Shown: positions 12,060 through 25,225, counted from the first letter of the stretch. The stretch: DNA of 64,000 nt from Enchytraeus crypticus (GCA_905160935.1 CAJHZI010000294.1:248001-312000), one strand, 5' to 3'. Notes: a model not told the origin generated them from the sequence alone. A program made the numbers and translations.

Positions 12060-12178
12060 CATCATCCTATCATCCTTTGTAGTTCTCCACCACTGGAGAA
12101 AAACAGCAAAAATACATAGCCGCTATCACATCTGCCAGAGTTATGCTCTAACTAAACTATTCAGTTCTCTTTATCTAA

Positions 12179-12230
12179 CATCGCTTTCGAATGAGGAAAT
12201 TGACGTTACCTAAGCTTTACCAGCTTTTAA
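12179..12230 (+). repeat. Truncated SINE family A (3' end only)
   Basis: CATCGCTTTCGAATGAGGAA followed by ACGTTACCTAAGCTTTACCAGCTTTTA; the tRNA head is absent. Confidence 0.7.
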
Positions 12231-14344
12231 TTAAACCATTCAACATATCTTCGATGAAACCATTCAATTTGCTTTCCTTTAACTAACATTTAGTTGATTA
12301 TATAACGCTTAACTTGTTCCATAAACAATAGGACCAATCTTTTAAAAAATATTCGACACTAAAAGATAGTAAGATAAGAGCTATTATCAGCAAATTATAG
12401 CAACAATAATAGCAAAATTATATTCCATAAAATATGGTTTATTAAGACATAAGACATACAAGAGCGATTAATTTTCATGAACAGAAATAAAAAAACAACA
12501 TGAATATTATATAAGCAGCATCTATTAGAAGTAATTATCGATGAAGTAACTGGCATACATAAAAATTAGAATCAGATCTTTCAATATAAAAAATCAACAA
12601 GATTAGCTAACAATAATACTACGCTAGAATACTATATTCGTTTAGTTCAAAACAATATGTTTAATTAAATTAAACATGTTCAATCATTGTTTATATAAAT
12701 GTTTATCAGTTTCAAAAAGCTTCAAGGGAATTAGACTGCAGAAACTAGTAGAGAAAATTCATTTATAAGATTTTAATTTCCACATATCTAAATACATGTG
12801 CAATAAATAATTTACCAGCAATTATTGTGCATCGATAAATAAGCAGACATTTCCTTAGACAAGGACACTGTTAGAAACTGTTAGTCAGGGCTATTAGCCT
12901 GTACCTCTCTGCCTATACTCAAACCCTAACGTGTGACGTCGATAGCTTCAGCTGTAAACATTGGGGACTTAAAAATTAGAGAAAAAACAAATAAGCGGCA
13001 GCAGCTTAGCCTCACTCACAGTGACTGAGAGCGTGTGTGAAATTGCTTAGATCAGGAGCGATACATGGAAACAGATCCGCAGGCGCACTTGCTTAAAATT
13101 GAATCGCGCTTATATCCCTGGTGCTTATAACCGAAATTACTTGCAATAGAAATAGCTTCAGCCCCGGAAGACAACATGCGTATAAGCGGAATCTGCTTAT
13201 ATCTGACATTTTATAAGTGAAGTGCCCTGTATTTAAGCATCATCTACAAGAATGTGCTGCAATTCAAGACGTGTAATAAATAATAAAATAAATCATTTCA
13301 TCATTCAATACTCACATACATTCTAATAAAAAATCATTTTAATCCAGTAGACCTACACAAATATTAGGCACGCAACAGTGATATTATCCTTGGTGGAAAA
13401 TTATACTTTAAACCTATGCTTTCATAGTTTTTAATAAAAGCCTATCCAAGAAAGATACTAAGTTATATTTTATATTACTATAAAAATTATATTTGCATTA
13501 CGCTGCATTACGCTATATTAGTATTTCGATAGATTACTACAGATGTATACTTGAACATTCAATATTAAAAAATTTACCCATTTGAAGCATATCTACACCA
13601 ACGGAGCTACATATATCTGCAATATTAAAGTTACATTATATTTAGAATAATCTAATCTCAAATTATATTACTTAGTTACTCTAGTACCCTTACTTATTTT
13701 GTTATTCAACACAATTGCAGATGATTTTTATTTCATAAGAACATTAGGATTAGTCTATAACGACAACTTACATTATACATATTCAGATACTAGTTACAGT
13801 GTCACTGGATACATCAAGTGAATTCAAACAAGCTACGAGTATTACATTCGACTACTCAGTGATGACTAGAATCTACTGATTAACCAGAAGATCATTCTGG
13901 AGTTCAGTAGCAGAAAATAGACTTTTGTATATTTGAACTTTGGCAAATTCTTATTCGATTTTCTCTGCACAAATGCAAACAATATGAACACTAAATTATG
14001 ATAACATCACCATACAAACAACAATAACAGATACCAAAGAAGAATTCAGGCTACACGAGATAATACAATAAATTTGTAGCAATTAAAATGAATTTTTTAA
14101 TCTTTTCAGTTCTTCATGGCCTCCATCAATGACAATAGTATGAACATATACCCACACTCTCATAGTCTGCTTTCGTTTCTCAAAGATCTTTATCCAAAAG
14201 TAAACTAAAATAATCATTAAGACTTTCCTTTAACATATTGTAGCCATTACCTTCAGGATAATAAGGCTTCTGCAATGATTATAAGCTTAGCTTTATCTCA
14301 GTCGCGTATTATGACAGATAAAGTGACGAACTCTTGGCTCATTC

Positions 14345-14456
14345 CGTAGATTCATACCATAACATTTTAAAACAATTACAAGTCAAACCATACCATAACA
14401 TTTTAAAACAATTACAAATCAAACCATACTATAACATTTTAAAACAATTCCAAGTC
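14345..14456. repeat. ~42-bp tandem repeat, 2.7 copies
   Basis: ACCATAACATTTTAAAACAA followed by TTACAAGTCAA is repeated at near-identical spacing. The open frame across it (14334-14564) is a product of the repeat. Confidence 0.8.
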
Positions 14457-17035
14457 ACACAGCATAATGCTCAAGCATACAACCACCACTACACCGCAGA
14501 GTTGAGCGAGTGTGGCATAAATACCAATGAATATTTGCTCATAAAATTTAAACAAATAAATTAATAGTTGTAAAATGAAATAAGTACTGCTGTGTTTAAA
14601 AGGTTCTTAAATTTCAGCTGTATTTAACGTTATAAATTAGAAAAAGAACACAATGATCATCAACGCACACTAGATAATGACAGAATAAAGAAAATTAACT
14701 CCATATAATGGTCACACCAAATAATAAATAATTTATCAAGTACAGTAACATAAAAGAAGACTGATAAACTTTATAATATAATACAATTTGGCATGCTTTC
14801 TTAATCAGCTAATATAAGAAACTATGAAGAAAAAAACATTAAAATGGTCACAGAACACACATATCTACTGCGTTCTAAGCCTGCACCAGACTGGCAATGG
14901 TGCTTACAATATTATATCCTATGTGTAAAGTGGATAGCAGGTTGCTGAGGTGTTTAAAGTACTTGCCCTTCAAGATGACATGTGCACTGGGCATAGTTCA
15001 CAAAGATTAGTTCACGCTTATTACAGCGGTCACACCACTAAGTCTACAGTATTGGTGCAGTGTTAAAATAATATAATTTATATCTAAATAATTAGATCCT
15101 ATAATTGTAACGCTATATTAGTATTTACACATGGCAGATGAGTAACAGAACAGACTAGAGTCGTCGACTTGAACTGTAGACTACATAACTTTCTCTCTAA
15201 ATGCATATGGTGCTTCAGTGTACACACACCGCAAACAATAGAAATATTGAATGACTGTATATACAACAACACCCAAATAAACTTACATCTGTTGACTGAC
15301 AACATAGGAAACGAGTTATTACACAAGTCACACAGTCATGTCTTTCATTTATAAGTCTAAAATGTATACATTTCCATGAATGTGACACTTAATATGCATT
15401 TCTATCCTGCTGATCCATAAACAAAATTGCAATTTCATACGAGAATGCGTTAAAATGAAAATTTGAAAATAAAAATTATATAATACTGAAACAAGTACAC
15501 TTTGCTTAACAAAAAACTTAAACGTTTTAACACTGACATAGATCTACAACTAATTCTAAGTGCACTCACAGAATAAGAAACCTTTAAGTGCAGATTTTAC
15601 ACACGTTATAAAAGCAGTAAATGCATAGGTAATTCACGTCGATTCGATACAAATTCCTATAAAAGAAACTGTGAATTATATTAATACACATTTGATTTAA
15701 GCAGCATGCAAGCAATACTGTAAGGGAACACATTTATAATTTGTTCTGAGAGAAGCACCAAAATCCCATAGCTTTTTAAGGAATACTGCAAATAACATTA
15801 ATAGCACGACAAATGAATCAAACTAAAATAGAACAAAACAAATGCAATAGCAAATAGACAAACTTCAGATCTAATTACAATATCAATATAACGATGACCA
15901 GCTGGGTTATAGAGCACTAATGACCTAATTAAATAAAAATGTCATTAAAGAAGAAAAAGAAGAATCTGAAAATACCTAAGGGATCTCCAACATTAAATAA
16001 GAAATTAGACTGCTATAGATCTCAAAGTAGGAATCGCCACGATGACTCCTTGATCACAACAAAATTAAGATTAGTTTCCACATGAGCAATATCACGATAC
16101 TACATCGAATCCTGGAAGCCCAGATATTAGCCTAAATTGTTGAAACATACTAAATAATTTATGAACATTATGCTAGGCATCAAGACATTACGTCGCAAAT
16201 TAAACTATAACAAATATCAATACCAGAGATCCAATGTTTAAAATTATTATTATTATTACTCAACTGAGAGCCATTTACTAATAAAGAAAGTACTGCAATC
16301 TATTCCATACAAAGAATATCAATAATTAATTAGACAGACACCATTATAAAAGTTTCAACAATTCCCAATAATATCATCTAAATAATTAAGAAGAAATAAC
16401 GTCCATTTTTACTATTATGAAATCTACTGCAGCGTTTGATTCTTTGCAAACAATGATGTTCTGTACAGACTAATAAGCAGAAAAAGCATCATTGCACAAT
16501 ACGTTATAAAGCTACATCAAAATCCTGTCAGAGTAAATAAGATATTGGGGAAAATATTTAAATACAGAAATTATCTAGTAAAAATATATATCCGAGAATG
16601 TAATTCAAGCACAACAATTTATCTCAGATATTTTCAAAAAGCACACTGATTTAAGCAACAATCAGCTCATAGGGAAGCATCGTATTTTGGCACTAAATAA
16701 AACACAACAGTAAAGAGTATAGATCCACTAACAAAGATTTAAGCAGTGTTGAAAAGGCTTCGATGCCAGATTGCAAAATAATTGCGGAAGAATAAAAAGC
16801 CAATATCATATGCATATGTATTCAAAATATGACTTTACTTTGTATAAACCATCTACAATTTATACCATGCGTCACTCATCAATATGAATGATACACTTTG
16901 ATTGACAGTTCTGACTATTTTTAAGTTACACAACATTTGAAACAAGTACAGTTACGTTATATGCACAGCGTTAGAGTCCACACACAAGGAGTAGACATTC
17001 ATACACACACACACACACTAAATCACAGTAAGATC

Positions 17036-20000
17036 TCACTCCACTTTCTTAATATCCTGACTTTTACCATTGCTGTAGATCAAATTTTTGTTCATCCAAT
17101 CACGGGTCTTCCCACTGTCCCCAGAGGCTGGGCTTACATCAGAGGTGGAGTCAGAGATGTTGCCATGACGACGTATACGGGCATAGGGTCCAATGCTCGG
17201 ATCAAAGATGAAGTCCCAGATAACCTTGACCCATGAAGAGTGACAAGGCAAGTTTTCATAGAATTCTGGCGCTATCTTACGAACCTGGATAATATATGTT
17301 AACGATAATTATCTAGAAAGTTATAATAATCATCTATAACAAGGAAAAGATATCTCTTTTTCATTTTTCAATATTAAATTTTAGGTATGCATAAATGTTT
17401 ATTATTATAGTATTATTAATAACTATTTTTATTATTAATAACTATTATTATATTTAATATTAACCCATGTTGAGTCTGGGTTGCTTAAGAATAGATCAAC
17501 TGTGGACTGCATGAGCCGTAAAAGGCAACAAAGCACTAAGACCTAAACCAACATCAGAAAGGCATTCGGTTGGTGAGCGACTAGACTCCAGAAATTAATA
17601 TAAAATTTTCTACAAAGAATGAAAAAGCTTTAGGTCTATTCGTATCCCAACCGTAGTTCAACTGAGACTCAAGGGTTGATGATGATGACGTATTATATAT
17701 TAATTTAACTGGTCCAAACCTGTAGCTCAAACAATACTTTTAAACTGAACACAATGAACTAAACATTACTATGCTAAAATAAATAAATAAAATATTTTAG
17801 CATTAAAAGAAAATAAGTATTAATACCAAATGTTAACATTCCAACAATAGTTGTTCTCGGGGAATAAAATAAATGCATCTAAAAACTAAACGTCATCATA
17901 TCATACTGTAAATAATACAGTATACATATACATGTTAACCATATCAAGATAAGAACAAAATCTTGTAATTATGTCCGAATGCTGCGCTTACAAGGCTGAT
18001 TGGCATATAAAAGATATAGTCAATACAAGCTCCAGTCAAGTAGAAAGGCAAGTTAGGTTTTTAAACAATAACATTACATACAAGCAGTGAATTGCTAATG
18101 AAATCATACATACAGTAGCACTCTCGATTGAACCACGTAAAACATCTGCATACGATTTTCATGAATACCAAAGTAAATTTCTCCTGATTAACTCTGCAAC
18201 TTGAAGACGCTAACAGTTTGTATATGTCTATCAGCTATTAAAGCCATACAGTAATAACTTCCTCAACAAAATAATCTATAAAATACATATGCACGCAGAA
18301 CAAGTTTCAATTATAGAGACTATACATAAATTAAGTATCATCACATCACAAACTATAGGTTAACCAATGATAGACGACTATAGAACATACACAGATACGT
18401 ATCATCTATAGACGGTGGTGAGCGCCTAGGCTCCAGAAATTGCTATAAAAATTTAAAAGAATAGCTCAGTCTCAAATAGGGTAATAGGGGACTGACTGAT
18501 AGATGACATGATGTAGGACATAGAGGATTTGAGACAGTCTATTCGTATCCCGACCCTAGTTAAACTGGGATTTAAGGGATGATGATTATGATGATATAGA
18601 CTATACATATATGAAGTATCATAAAATCGTAAAGTTTTCTAACCAGAGGCAGACGACTGCCGGGAATGTTGGGAAAGTCGTGATGTTCATTGTGGTAGCC
18701 CACATTGAACGTGATCCAGTTGAGAGGACCGTAGTACGAGTAGGTCTCGTAGCCGACTCTGAACATGTAGTGCTCCGAGATGAAGTGACCGGCTGTAGGG
18801 TGCAGACCCATAGCTAGCAGAGTTCCTGTCGCCAGGTAGATCAGAGATCTACACGGACACACACACACACACATACAGAAACACAAAGACATTAAGTTAA
18901 GTGGATGGTCCAAGGTACTCACGTAGATCAGAGATCTACACATACACACACACAGATACACAAAGACATTAAGCTAAACGGCTGGTCCAAGGAACATATT
19001 CCTACTCACATTACGCTTTCATGCTGCATAAAGAAATGGCTTCTGACTTTGCCTTTCTCAGCTCTTGCCCAGCAGCCCTATACGACACATCCAGTCTATC
19101 ATTGGTTTATTCTTCAATTATTGCGTACTCGAGACAGATGATCAAGAAACTCATTACCTGATGCTCACAGAAGTAGCACTAGTCGGGCTTATGATAAAAA
19201 TCAATTTAGCGAAAGGGATTAAGCATGACTTGTTGAGGAATAATTCACTGCTACTCAAATCAGGCAAAAACTGGTTTCTACATTAATCAAATAGGAAATT
19301 GTTACCTCCAGTCATAGATTTAGACAGACAGTGACAACTCCAGCATCTCTGAACCTAATACTGCACTAAATTATTATCTTAGGCTTCATTTGAGACACAT
19401 TACTATAAACATGTACAGATGTAGACCATTGACAATGACAACTATGTATTTAATATCATTACTACTGTAAGATTCTTACCCAAGGCTAGAGAGATCATGA
19501 TGACTCGTATATCTTCAGATATCATCATTATTTCAGTATGCTTACCTCCAGCCGATGGCTAGGTAGATCAAAATAACTATAATATCTTCAGATATCATCA
19601 TCAATGCTTACCTTCAGCCCAAGGTTAGGTAGATGATGATAACTATTACATCTTAGATATCATCACCAATGCTTACCTTCAGCCCATGGTTAGATAGACG
19701 ACGGTAACTATTACATCTTAGATATCATCACCAATGCTTACCTCCAGCCCATGGTTAGGTAGATGATGACATCAAAGCAGAGTTGAGCAGAGAAGTTGAT
19801 GAGCTCCAGAGATGTGAGAGGTTTAGGGTTTAGCATGATGGGTCTCAGTGTGTAGAACAATGGCTGAAGTATCACCCACAACAACTTAGTGAATGTTCTC
19901 TGAAACAAGCGAGCCTCCAGACAAGATGGTATGTCCATGTCTAACTTTACGTCTCCCTACAAACAGCACCAAATCTAAATACAAAGTGGTGTAAATCACG

Positions 20001-22038
20001 TCTTCTACAGTATTGTTCACTCAATTTTTTAAAATCTATTTTCTCAGAGACTGTATTGAGCTGATATATTAAAATACAGGCCTCTAAATCATCGTTCACA
20101 AGCTGAACCAGTAGCACAATCGGTTTAGTGTCTGGCTGCAGATCAGGAGGTACATTTTTACATACAGTATTCACCCAATCACTGATTCACTTAAGAGACA
20201 TGAAATAGTCGTTAAACTAAACTTTAAGTCTTTAATTTTCCATGGATGAATTATCATATTTCTTGATGAGTTCCAACCAGACGTTATATAGTGATTGAAA
20301 AGCATCAGCTTCCTACTTCTCCCTTTTCCTGCATAGCAAATAACAGCTCCGTGGCATACAGCTATTTCACCATTCTTGAGCTTCTGTAGGCCTACCTCAT
20401 TTAAGAGCTGTCAATATCTCACCTAACATTTTTAATGTACCATCAGATAAGCAGAAAACTAGAATGCTTAAAATTTAAACTTGGACACAAGTTGACTAGA
20501 TTTCAACTGAATTATTTAAAACGATTTTGTATAGATTTCTAAAATTTGGTTTTCTAGAGATCAAGATTTTCTTTTTAAGCTGCAATATGCTGCAATAATC
20601 ATTAATACAGTTGTTTAAATGAGTAGCTAATTACAAATTATAGAGCATGATATAGATTATGAATTATAGAACACAGCTTGTGATATCGATGGATACAATG
20701 TAAACTGACGATATTATGCCACTGTTAATAGGATGACCACATTACCTTTGCATAGTCAGTAAGTTACTACTACTAGAGTAACTACAGACTATAACATGTT
20801 CATTGTGTCAATTTTAATAGGTTGCATCACTATTAATATGACAGTCATGTTTCAGTGATTACCTGGTATCTATGATGCTCGAGATGATACTTCTTGAACA
20901 CGACAGCATACGGAATGGCTAGGATGAGATTACCAAATATCGCCAGCGTTCTATTGGCTACCGGTCGCGCATGGCCGAACGCTAAATTGTGCGATATCTC
21001 ATGTATAGCGAGAGTCATGCTGTGGTTTATAACTCCACCCCAGCAATATCCGACCAATAGGATCGTGTACCAGGCAGCATCTCTCATCAGGAAGGCAGTG
21101 ATTATTTGAATTACGACCAACAGAGTCACGGCATATTTAAGATTTTCATCGTGGCCCATTAATTCCTTGATCTCCGGATGCTTTTCTAATATAAACACAC
21201 ATGAGCAACATGTTAATCGTTTCTATATATAACATCCATAGAGAATTAGATATAAGATTTCTTAAATATCATTAGCGATGTAGAACTAAACGTAAATCTT
21301 TATCAAGTTTGTTACAGCCAAAGCTAAAGCTAGCTTTGCCATCAGTTTGACAGAAAATAAGTGACGAGGAGTGCACTGGATTTCTATCCTGCACCTAAGG
21401 ATCTGCTGTCGAACAACTTTAAGAAACCTCCTTCTCAGTCAATTATTATTATTACACAATAACCAAAAAATAGGTAGAAATATTGAAGTTAGCTATATTA
21501 AACCTCTCATATTCTGCCAAGTGGCAGGTCCACAGTACTACTCACAATCTGCCTTCATGCTCATTATGAGCATGATAAGGTGCATCAGATAGGCTTTACT
21601 ATATACCTTAATGAAATCCTGGCCTTGGAAAGACAAGTTTCTGAAGTGGTTTCCTATAGCCTTCATTTGTTTCTTAAGTAAGGCTATATAGGGCAAAGCA
21701 AAACAACGGTAGTTAAATCAGATCCATACCATAGTAGCTCAGCGTGAAACATGGGAAACTAATAGAATATAAAGATATTTCTAAGTAAATAAAAATTTAG
21801 TTAAAAATTTAATTAAAGCAATTTCATCCAAAGTAGATTAAAAACTACACTATCCAGAAAATATCATATGTATTAACTGGACTTAACAATGTCAGTTAAC
21901 TTTAAATATCGTAACTAATAATAATCACAAATTTATACTCAACGTAATATAATTACCTAGAATAAGTTTGCGTCTAGTTTTGTGGGGCTCCTCCGTATAG
22001 ACCCACTCAAAGTCTGATCTTGATACTTTCTGTCCCAT
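17036..22038 (-). CDS. DEGS1: Sphingolipid delta(4)-desaturase / dihydroceramide desaturase (DEGS1 type)
   Basis: Five exons on the minus strand: 22038-21957, 21185-20863, 19956-19742, 18848-18644 and 17284-17036. All junctions are GT-AG and all phases close, giving 357 residues (human DEGS1 has 323). The protein starts [20 protein letters not shown], which matches DEGS1, and Gly2 fits the known N-myristoylation. The three di-iron histidine boxes are intact: HEISH (89-93), HLEHH (128-132) and HNEHH (259-263), at human-like positions. Hydrophobic spans around residues 45-80 and 105-125 and further ones in exons 3-4 fit a multi-pass ER membrane enzyme. It introduces the 4,5-trans double bond into dihydroceramide to make ceramide. 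The C terminus after [10 protein letters not shown] runs about 30 residues longer than in human and is Ser/Asp/Lys rich. Intron 3 carries tandem copies of the flanking splice sites. Confidence 0.95.
17460..17700 (+). repeat. Interspersed repeat family D, in the last desaturase intron
   Basis: Contains AAGGCATTCGGTTGGTGAGC, TCTATTCGTATCCCAACC and CTCAAGGGTTGATGATGATG, the same order as at 18411-18597. Confidence 0.6.
18411..18597 (+). repeat. Interspersed repeat family D, in the last desaturase intron
   Basis: GGTGGTGAGCGCCTAGGCTC ... CTATTCGTATCCCGACCC ... AACTGGGATTTAAGGGATGA, ending in (ATG/ATT)n. It lies about 50 bp downstream, in gene orientation, of the exon 4 donor. Confidence 0.65.
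18830..18980 (-). repeat. ~83-bp tandem duplication of the desaturase exon 4 acceptor region
   Basis: GTAGATCAGAGATCTACAC occurs at the true acceptor of exon 4 (18848) and again at about 18921-18939. Both are followed by a CA-rich tract, ACACAAAGACATTAAG and TGGTCCAAGG. In the gene's orientation the intronic copy keeps the TGTAG acceptor and gains a GTGAGT donor only 13 nt later. Confidence 0.85.
19470..19762 (-). repeat. 65-66-bp tandem array built from the desaturase exon 3 / intron 3 donor
   Basis: CTTACC (the reverse complement of the GGTAAG donor) recurs at 19475, 19541, 19607, 19672 and 19737. The last is the true exon 3 donor. Each unit carries the last ~15-25 nt of exon 3 (on the plus strand CCAGCCCATGGTTAGGTAG and variants) plus the first ~40 nt of the intron. 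Confidence 0.92.
21321..21428 (-). repeat. Degraded SINE family A in desaturase intron 1
   Basis: Order of AGCTTTGCCATCAGTTTGA, AAGTGACGAGGAGTG, TGGATTTCTATCCTGCACCT and GGATCTGCTGTCGAACAAC follows the minus-strand family A consensus with many changes. Confidence 0.5.
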
Positions 22039-22984
22039 AACGACTCAATATATATGGCCGTACCTTAACTGAGAATTATACTGCAGGATATTTCAGAATA
22101 TCTACACCACTCCACTTACCTGCAATAAATAGCATGCATTCTATATATAAATTAAACTTTTAAAAATACTAAAATTTTACTTAAAGCACTCAAAAGGTTT
22201 CAAATGAAAACTTTAAACAGAACTGAAAAAAGTTCGTCAAAGTTTGAGAAAAGTAACAGAGCGCTGAATTGCCCCTATCCTAAATTTACAGATATTAATA
22301 TCTACAAATGTGCTAATTATTTCAAAATTGATTCAAATCTAATCAAGGAACGAGATTTGCAGTATCAACATGACAATGTTCACACTCAAATTTAATGCTC
22401 CCATTGTCATTATTTTTGCACAAGACCTAATAGAGTAATCCTTGCTTGACCATTTTTCTTATAAATCGCTAAAGTACTCTAATAAATTATTGAGACTCAC
22501 TATATATTATCCACTTTAATAATTAACTGATAAAAATTTTAAACTTGACCATTAATTATTGCTAAAAATAACATATTAAATTACAATTTAATCTAATATT
22601 GCAGAATCCAATAAGTAAATAGCAGAATCCAATAGATGGTACTGATTCCACAATTTTACTTTTACATGTCTTTGTTTGTTTATCAAGGAAGGTTATATAT
22701 GCGTAACGGTGAGTGTTCACCTAGAATACATGTGGTCTGGTTTCAATGCACAGGTCAGTCAACAAATATTGAATATTCCCTTGGACCCATTGAAGGTTAA
22801 TCTTGTATTGCAGCTTGCTGCCGATTGGCGCTATTAAGATTTGATTAACCATGGAAAGTATTGGTAATAACTTGACAGGAACCAGTAAAGCGGCTTCAAA
22901 GACCGAATAACAGCCATGACACTGCTAGGGGAATTGTGGGAGGTTATTATGATTATTATTATGTACAAGCTACGGAGCTCTTAA

Positions 22985-23215
22985 GCTAACTTTCCTGTTC
23001 GGCACCTATCTTACGATTTTCACTGTATTTCCAAAGTAGGCCATGGTTAAAGTTGGGGGTTGGAATGCAGAAGAACTCAATTCCCTACCTCTCACTTTTT
23101 CTGAGGTGTATGCCTTTGCTGGGGTCCATATTAGACACTAGGAGATGTGTAAAACAAGGAGGCCCCGAAAAATTCTGACCGTTCCCCTAACTCTCAATTA
23201 TCACTTCTAATGAGA
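22985..23215 (-). mobile_element. Fragment of hAT-like non-autonomous family N1
   Basis: Shares with the complete element at 49220-50009, in reverse complement, the block GGGGTCCATATTAGACACTA, then AAGGAGGCCCCGAAAAATTC, then GACCGTTCCC...CTCTCAATTATCACTT. No termini are preserved. Confidence 0.6.
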
Positions 23216-23244
23216 CCTGCACCAACACCGGCAGCAGGTGTTCC

Positions 23245-23600
23245 AAACTATTAAGGGATTCAAAGCATTAGGGTATGAGGAGAGGCTAAGGGCAGTTCAA
23301 CTGACAATCCTAGAAACCAGGAGAATTAGAGGCAATTTTATAGAGGTTTAGAAAATTATGCATGGGCTTACCTAATTAAGAGCAACAGATTATTTTCAAA
23401 TTCTCCAATAATGGTTTAAGAGGTCATAGCTATAAGTTGTTTAAGCCTAGTGTAAGGACAGACTTAGGAAAGCTTTCTTTTTCTCAAAGGGTGATTGATA
23501 GGTTGAATTCTTTAAGTGAGGATGTTGTGAATGCGGTGTCGGTGAATAGTTTTAAAAATAAGCTAGATGTAATCATGTATGATTGGGGATTAAAATAAGC
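23245..23600 (+). mobile_element. L2/CR1-type LINE fragment (C-terminal reverse transcriptase tail)
   Basis: Conceptual translation across two frames gives YEERLRAVQLTILETRRIRG, then GLRGHSYKLFKPSVRTDLGK, then LSFSQRVIDRLNSLSEDVV and AVSVNSFKNKLDVIMYD. This order is typical of the C terminus of L2/CR1-like LINE ORF2 proteins. Stops and a frame change show it is dead. Confidence 0.8.
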
Positions 23601-23689
23601 CCTTGACTTGCTTCCCTTGTTCTTGCTACCTATTTTTGACTAATGATTGAATAACGAAAGATGGTCGCAGTTCTGGTAAATTCTGGTAA

Positions 23690-23866
23690 TGGTGTAGGTT
23701 ATCTTAGTAGGGTTACCATGGTAGGGTAATAACCACAAGTTAATACTCTAACCTTAACCCTAAATGTCCGGACAGGTTATCTTAGTAGGGTTACCATGGT
23801 AGGGTTAGGGTAATAACCACAAGTTAATACTCTAACCTTAACCCTAAATGTCCGGTCAGGGGTGTT
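23690..23866. repeat. Tandem duplication, ~95-bp unit, two copies
   Basis: GGTTATCTTAGTAGGGTTAC ... TAATACTCTAACCTTAACCC ... TAAATGTCCGG is present twice. The second copy carries an extra GGTTAG. It contains single CCCTAA words, but this is not a telomere array. Confidence 0.9.
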
Positions 23867-24768
23867 AGCGTAAGAGCCCTCGTGCTAAATCTAATAAAAA
23901 CAAGCCAGTATGGTTCCACCAATAGCTCTGAAATATCAATTAACAGGACGATATATAACATAACATTACAGAGTCAGGAAGAAATTATATGCTTGTTTAA
24001 GACTAATTATATCCTACCAGATATATCCTACTTTTCTCTTTGTAATGGCCAATACAAGCGCATTCGCTGAAAAATTCCACTTGTAATCGAATGTACTTTC
24101 GTGACACATTAATTCTATGAACGGCATTAGTGCACTACCGGTATCTCTCATGACCTCAAATGTTCTTTATTAGACCTGCAGCAAGAAAAGTAATTCGTTT
24201 GTAATAAATATTACTCGCATTAATACTTTTCTCATATCCGGATTTAAAGTTAATAGATTAGTATATGTTACATTGACTTCAGACTTCAATTTCAGAGTAA
24301 ATACTAAATACTATAAATAGGCGAACTATATAGTGAAACCGTAGTTACCGCACCCAGTATATCCATTATTTAAAATATCACGCCTATCATATGGCAGCGT
24401 TCTAACAGATGTTTTTTGATTATTTTGTCGCAGTTTGTCTGCAGGGTTTACAGCGTATAGTTTATAGCGATGCTAGAAATATATCAGCAAATACACAGCT
24501 CAGAAACTCAAGTACAACTTTTCTTTTTACTGATATTTAGAATTAACTCAGTAAAATATAAATTTCCGTCAGAGATGCCAATCCCCTGCAACAAAAGTTA
24601 GCAAAGGTGCCACGGAGCACTGCAAGCAGTTGCCTTGCTTCTTTGTTTATTTATAGATGACGTGCCAAAGATTGTTTTCATGACTGTTTTCATGATTGTT
24701 TTCATGTTTTAAGTTGATTGCTTTAGTTAATTCTTAATATTAGGCATTCATGTGCGACAACTTTCTGG

Positions 24769-24897
24769 CTGGAGCCAGTGTCGACGTCGGTAAGACACTC
24801 TACGGCGGAGCAGTATGCGCGGGGTTCAAATCCTGGACTCACCCTTCACTGACTTCGCTTTCGAGTGAGGAAATAAACATTAACCTTAGCTTTTTTG
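24769..24897 (+). repeat. tRNA-derived SINE, family A, full copy
   Basis: CTGGAGCCAG head, box A-like TGTCGACGTCGG, box B GGTTCAAATCC and the CGAGTGAGGAAATAAAC body, ending in CTTAGCTTTTTT. Confidence 0.85.
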
Positions 24898-25138
24898 TTT
24901 TGCTTTAGATTGCCAAATGTTTAAGACGAAATATATGATCGAGGAACTCGGAAGAAGGTTAAGATTTAAGGGCGAGATTTAGCGCGCTCGGTTAAGCTGC
25001 GGGTCAATTAAACGAAGTTAAGCTAAAAGGCTCCCGGTTAGTGTTTTATGTTGACCACCTGGGAAGACCTAGTGTTGACAGCTTTAAATGAAAAATCCCG
25101 AGGGCATTGGAAGGTTATTCTTAAATCTGTGCCGGCTA

Positions 25139-25225
25139 CAAATTCTTTTTGCTCACCGGCTTGAATTTTTCTCAATAATGATCGACACTGTCATTAATGA
25201 CAGTAGCACTTTAATGGTTAAGTTG
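25139..25225 (+). repeat. Repeat family E fragment
   Basis: TTTTTGCTCACCGGCTTGAA ... CAATAATGATCGACACTGTC ... ATGACAGTAGCACTTTAATG matches the reverse complement of 3790-3905. Confidence 0.6.

Larger units (their letters stand above)
10971..17035. other. Long AT-rich intergenic stretch
   Basis: No gene seen. Contents: family E repeat at about 11208-11345, family A SINE tails at 11641-11694 (-) and 12179-12230 (+), a diverged family B SINE at about 11760-11992 (+), a perfect 19-bp-arm hairpin at 12021-12059, and a ~42-bp tandem repeat at about 14345-14456. From 12231 to 16930 there is otherwise only unstructured AT-rich sequence, part of which may be the 3' UTR of the desaturase gene. Confidence 0.65.

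Noticed and set aside
23750..23840. CCCTAA/TTAGGG words as an interstitial telomere
   Set aside because: Only isolated words inside a ~95-bp duplication, no run of tandem hexamers.
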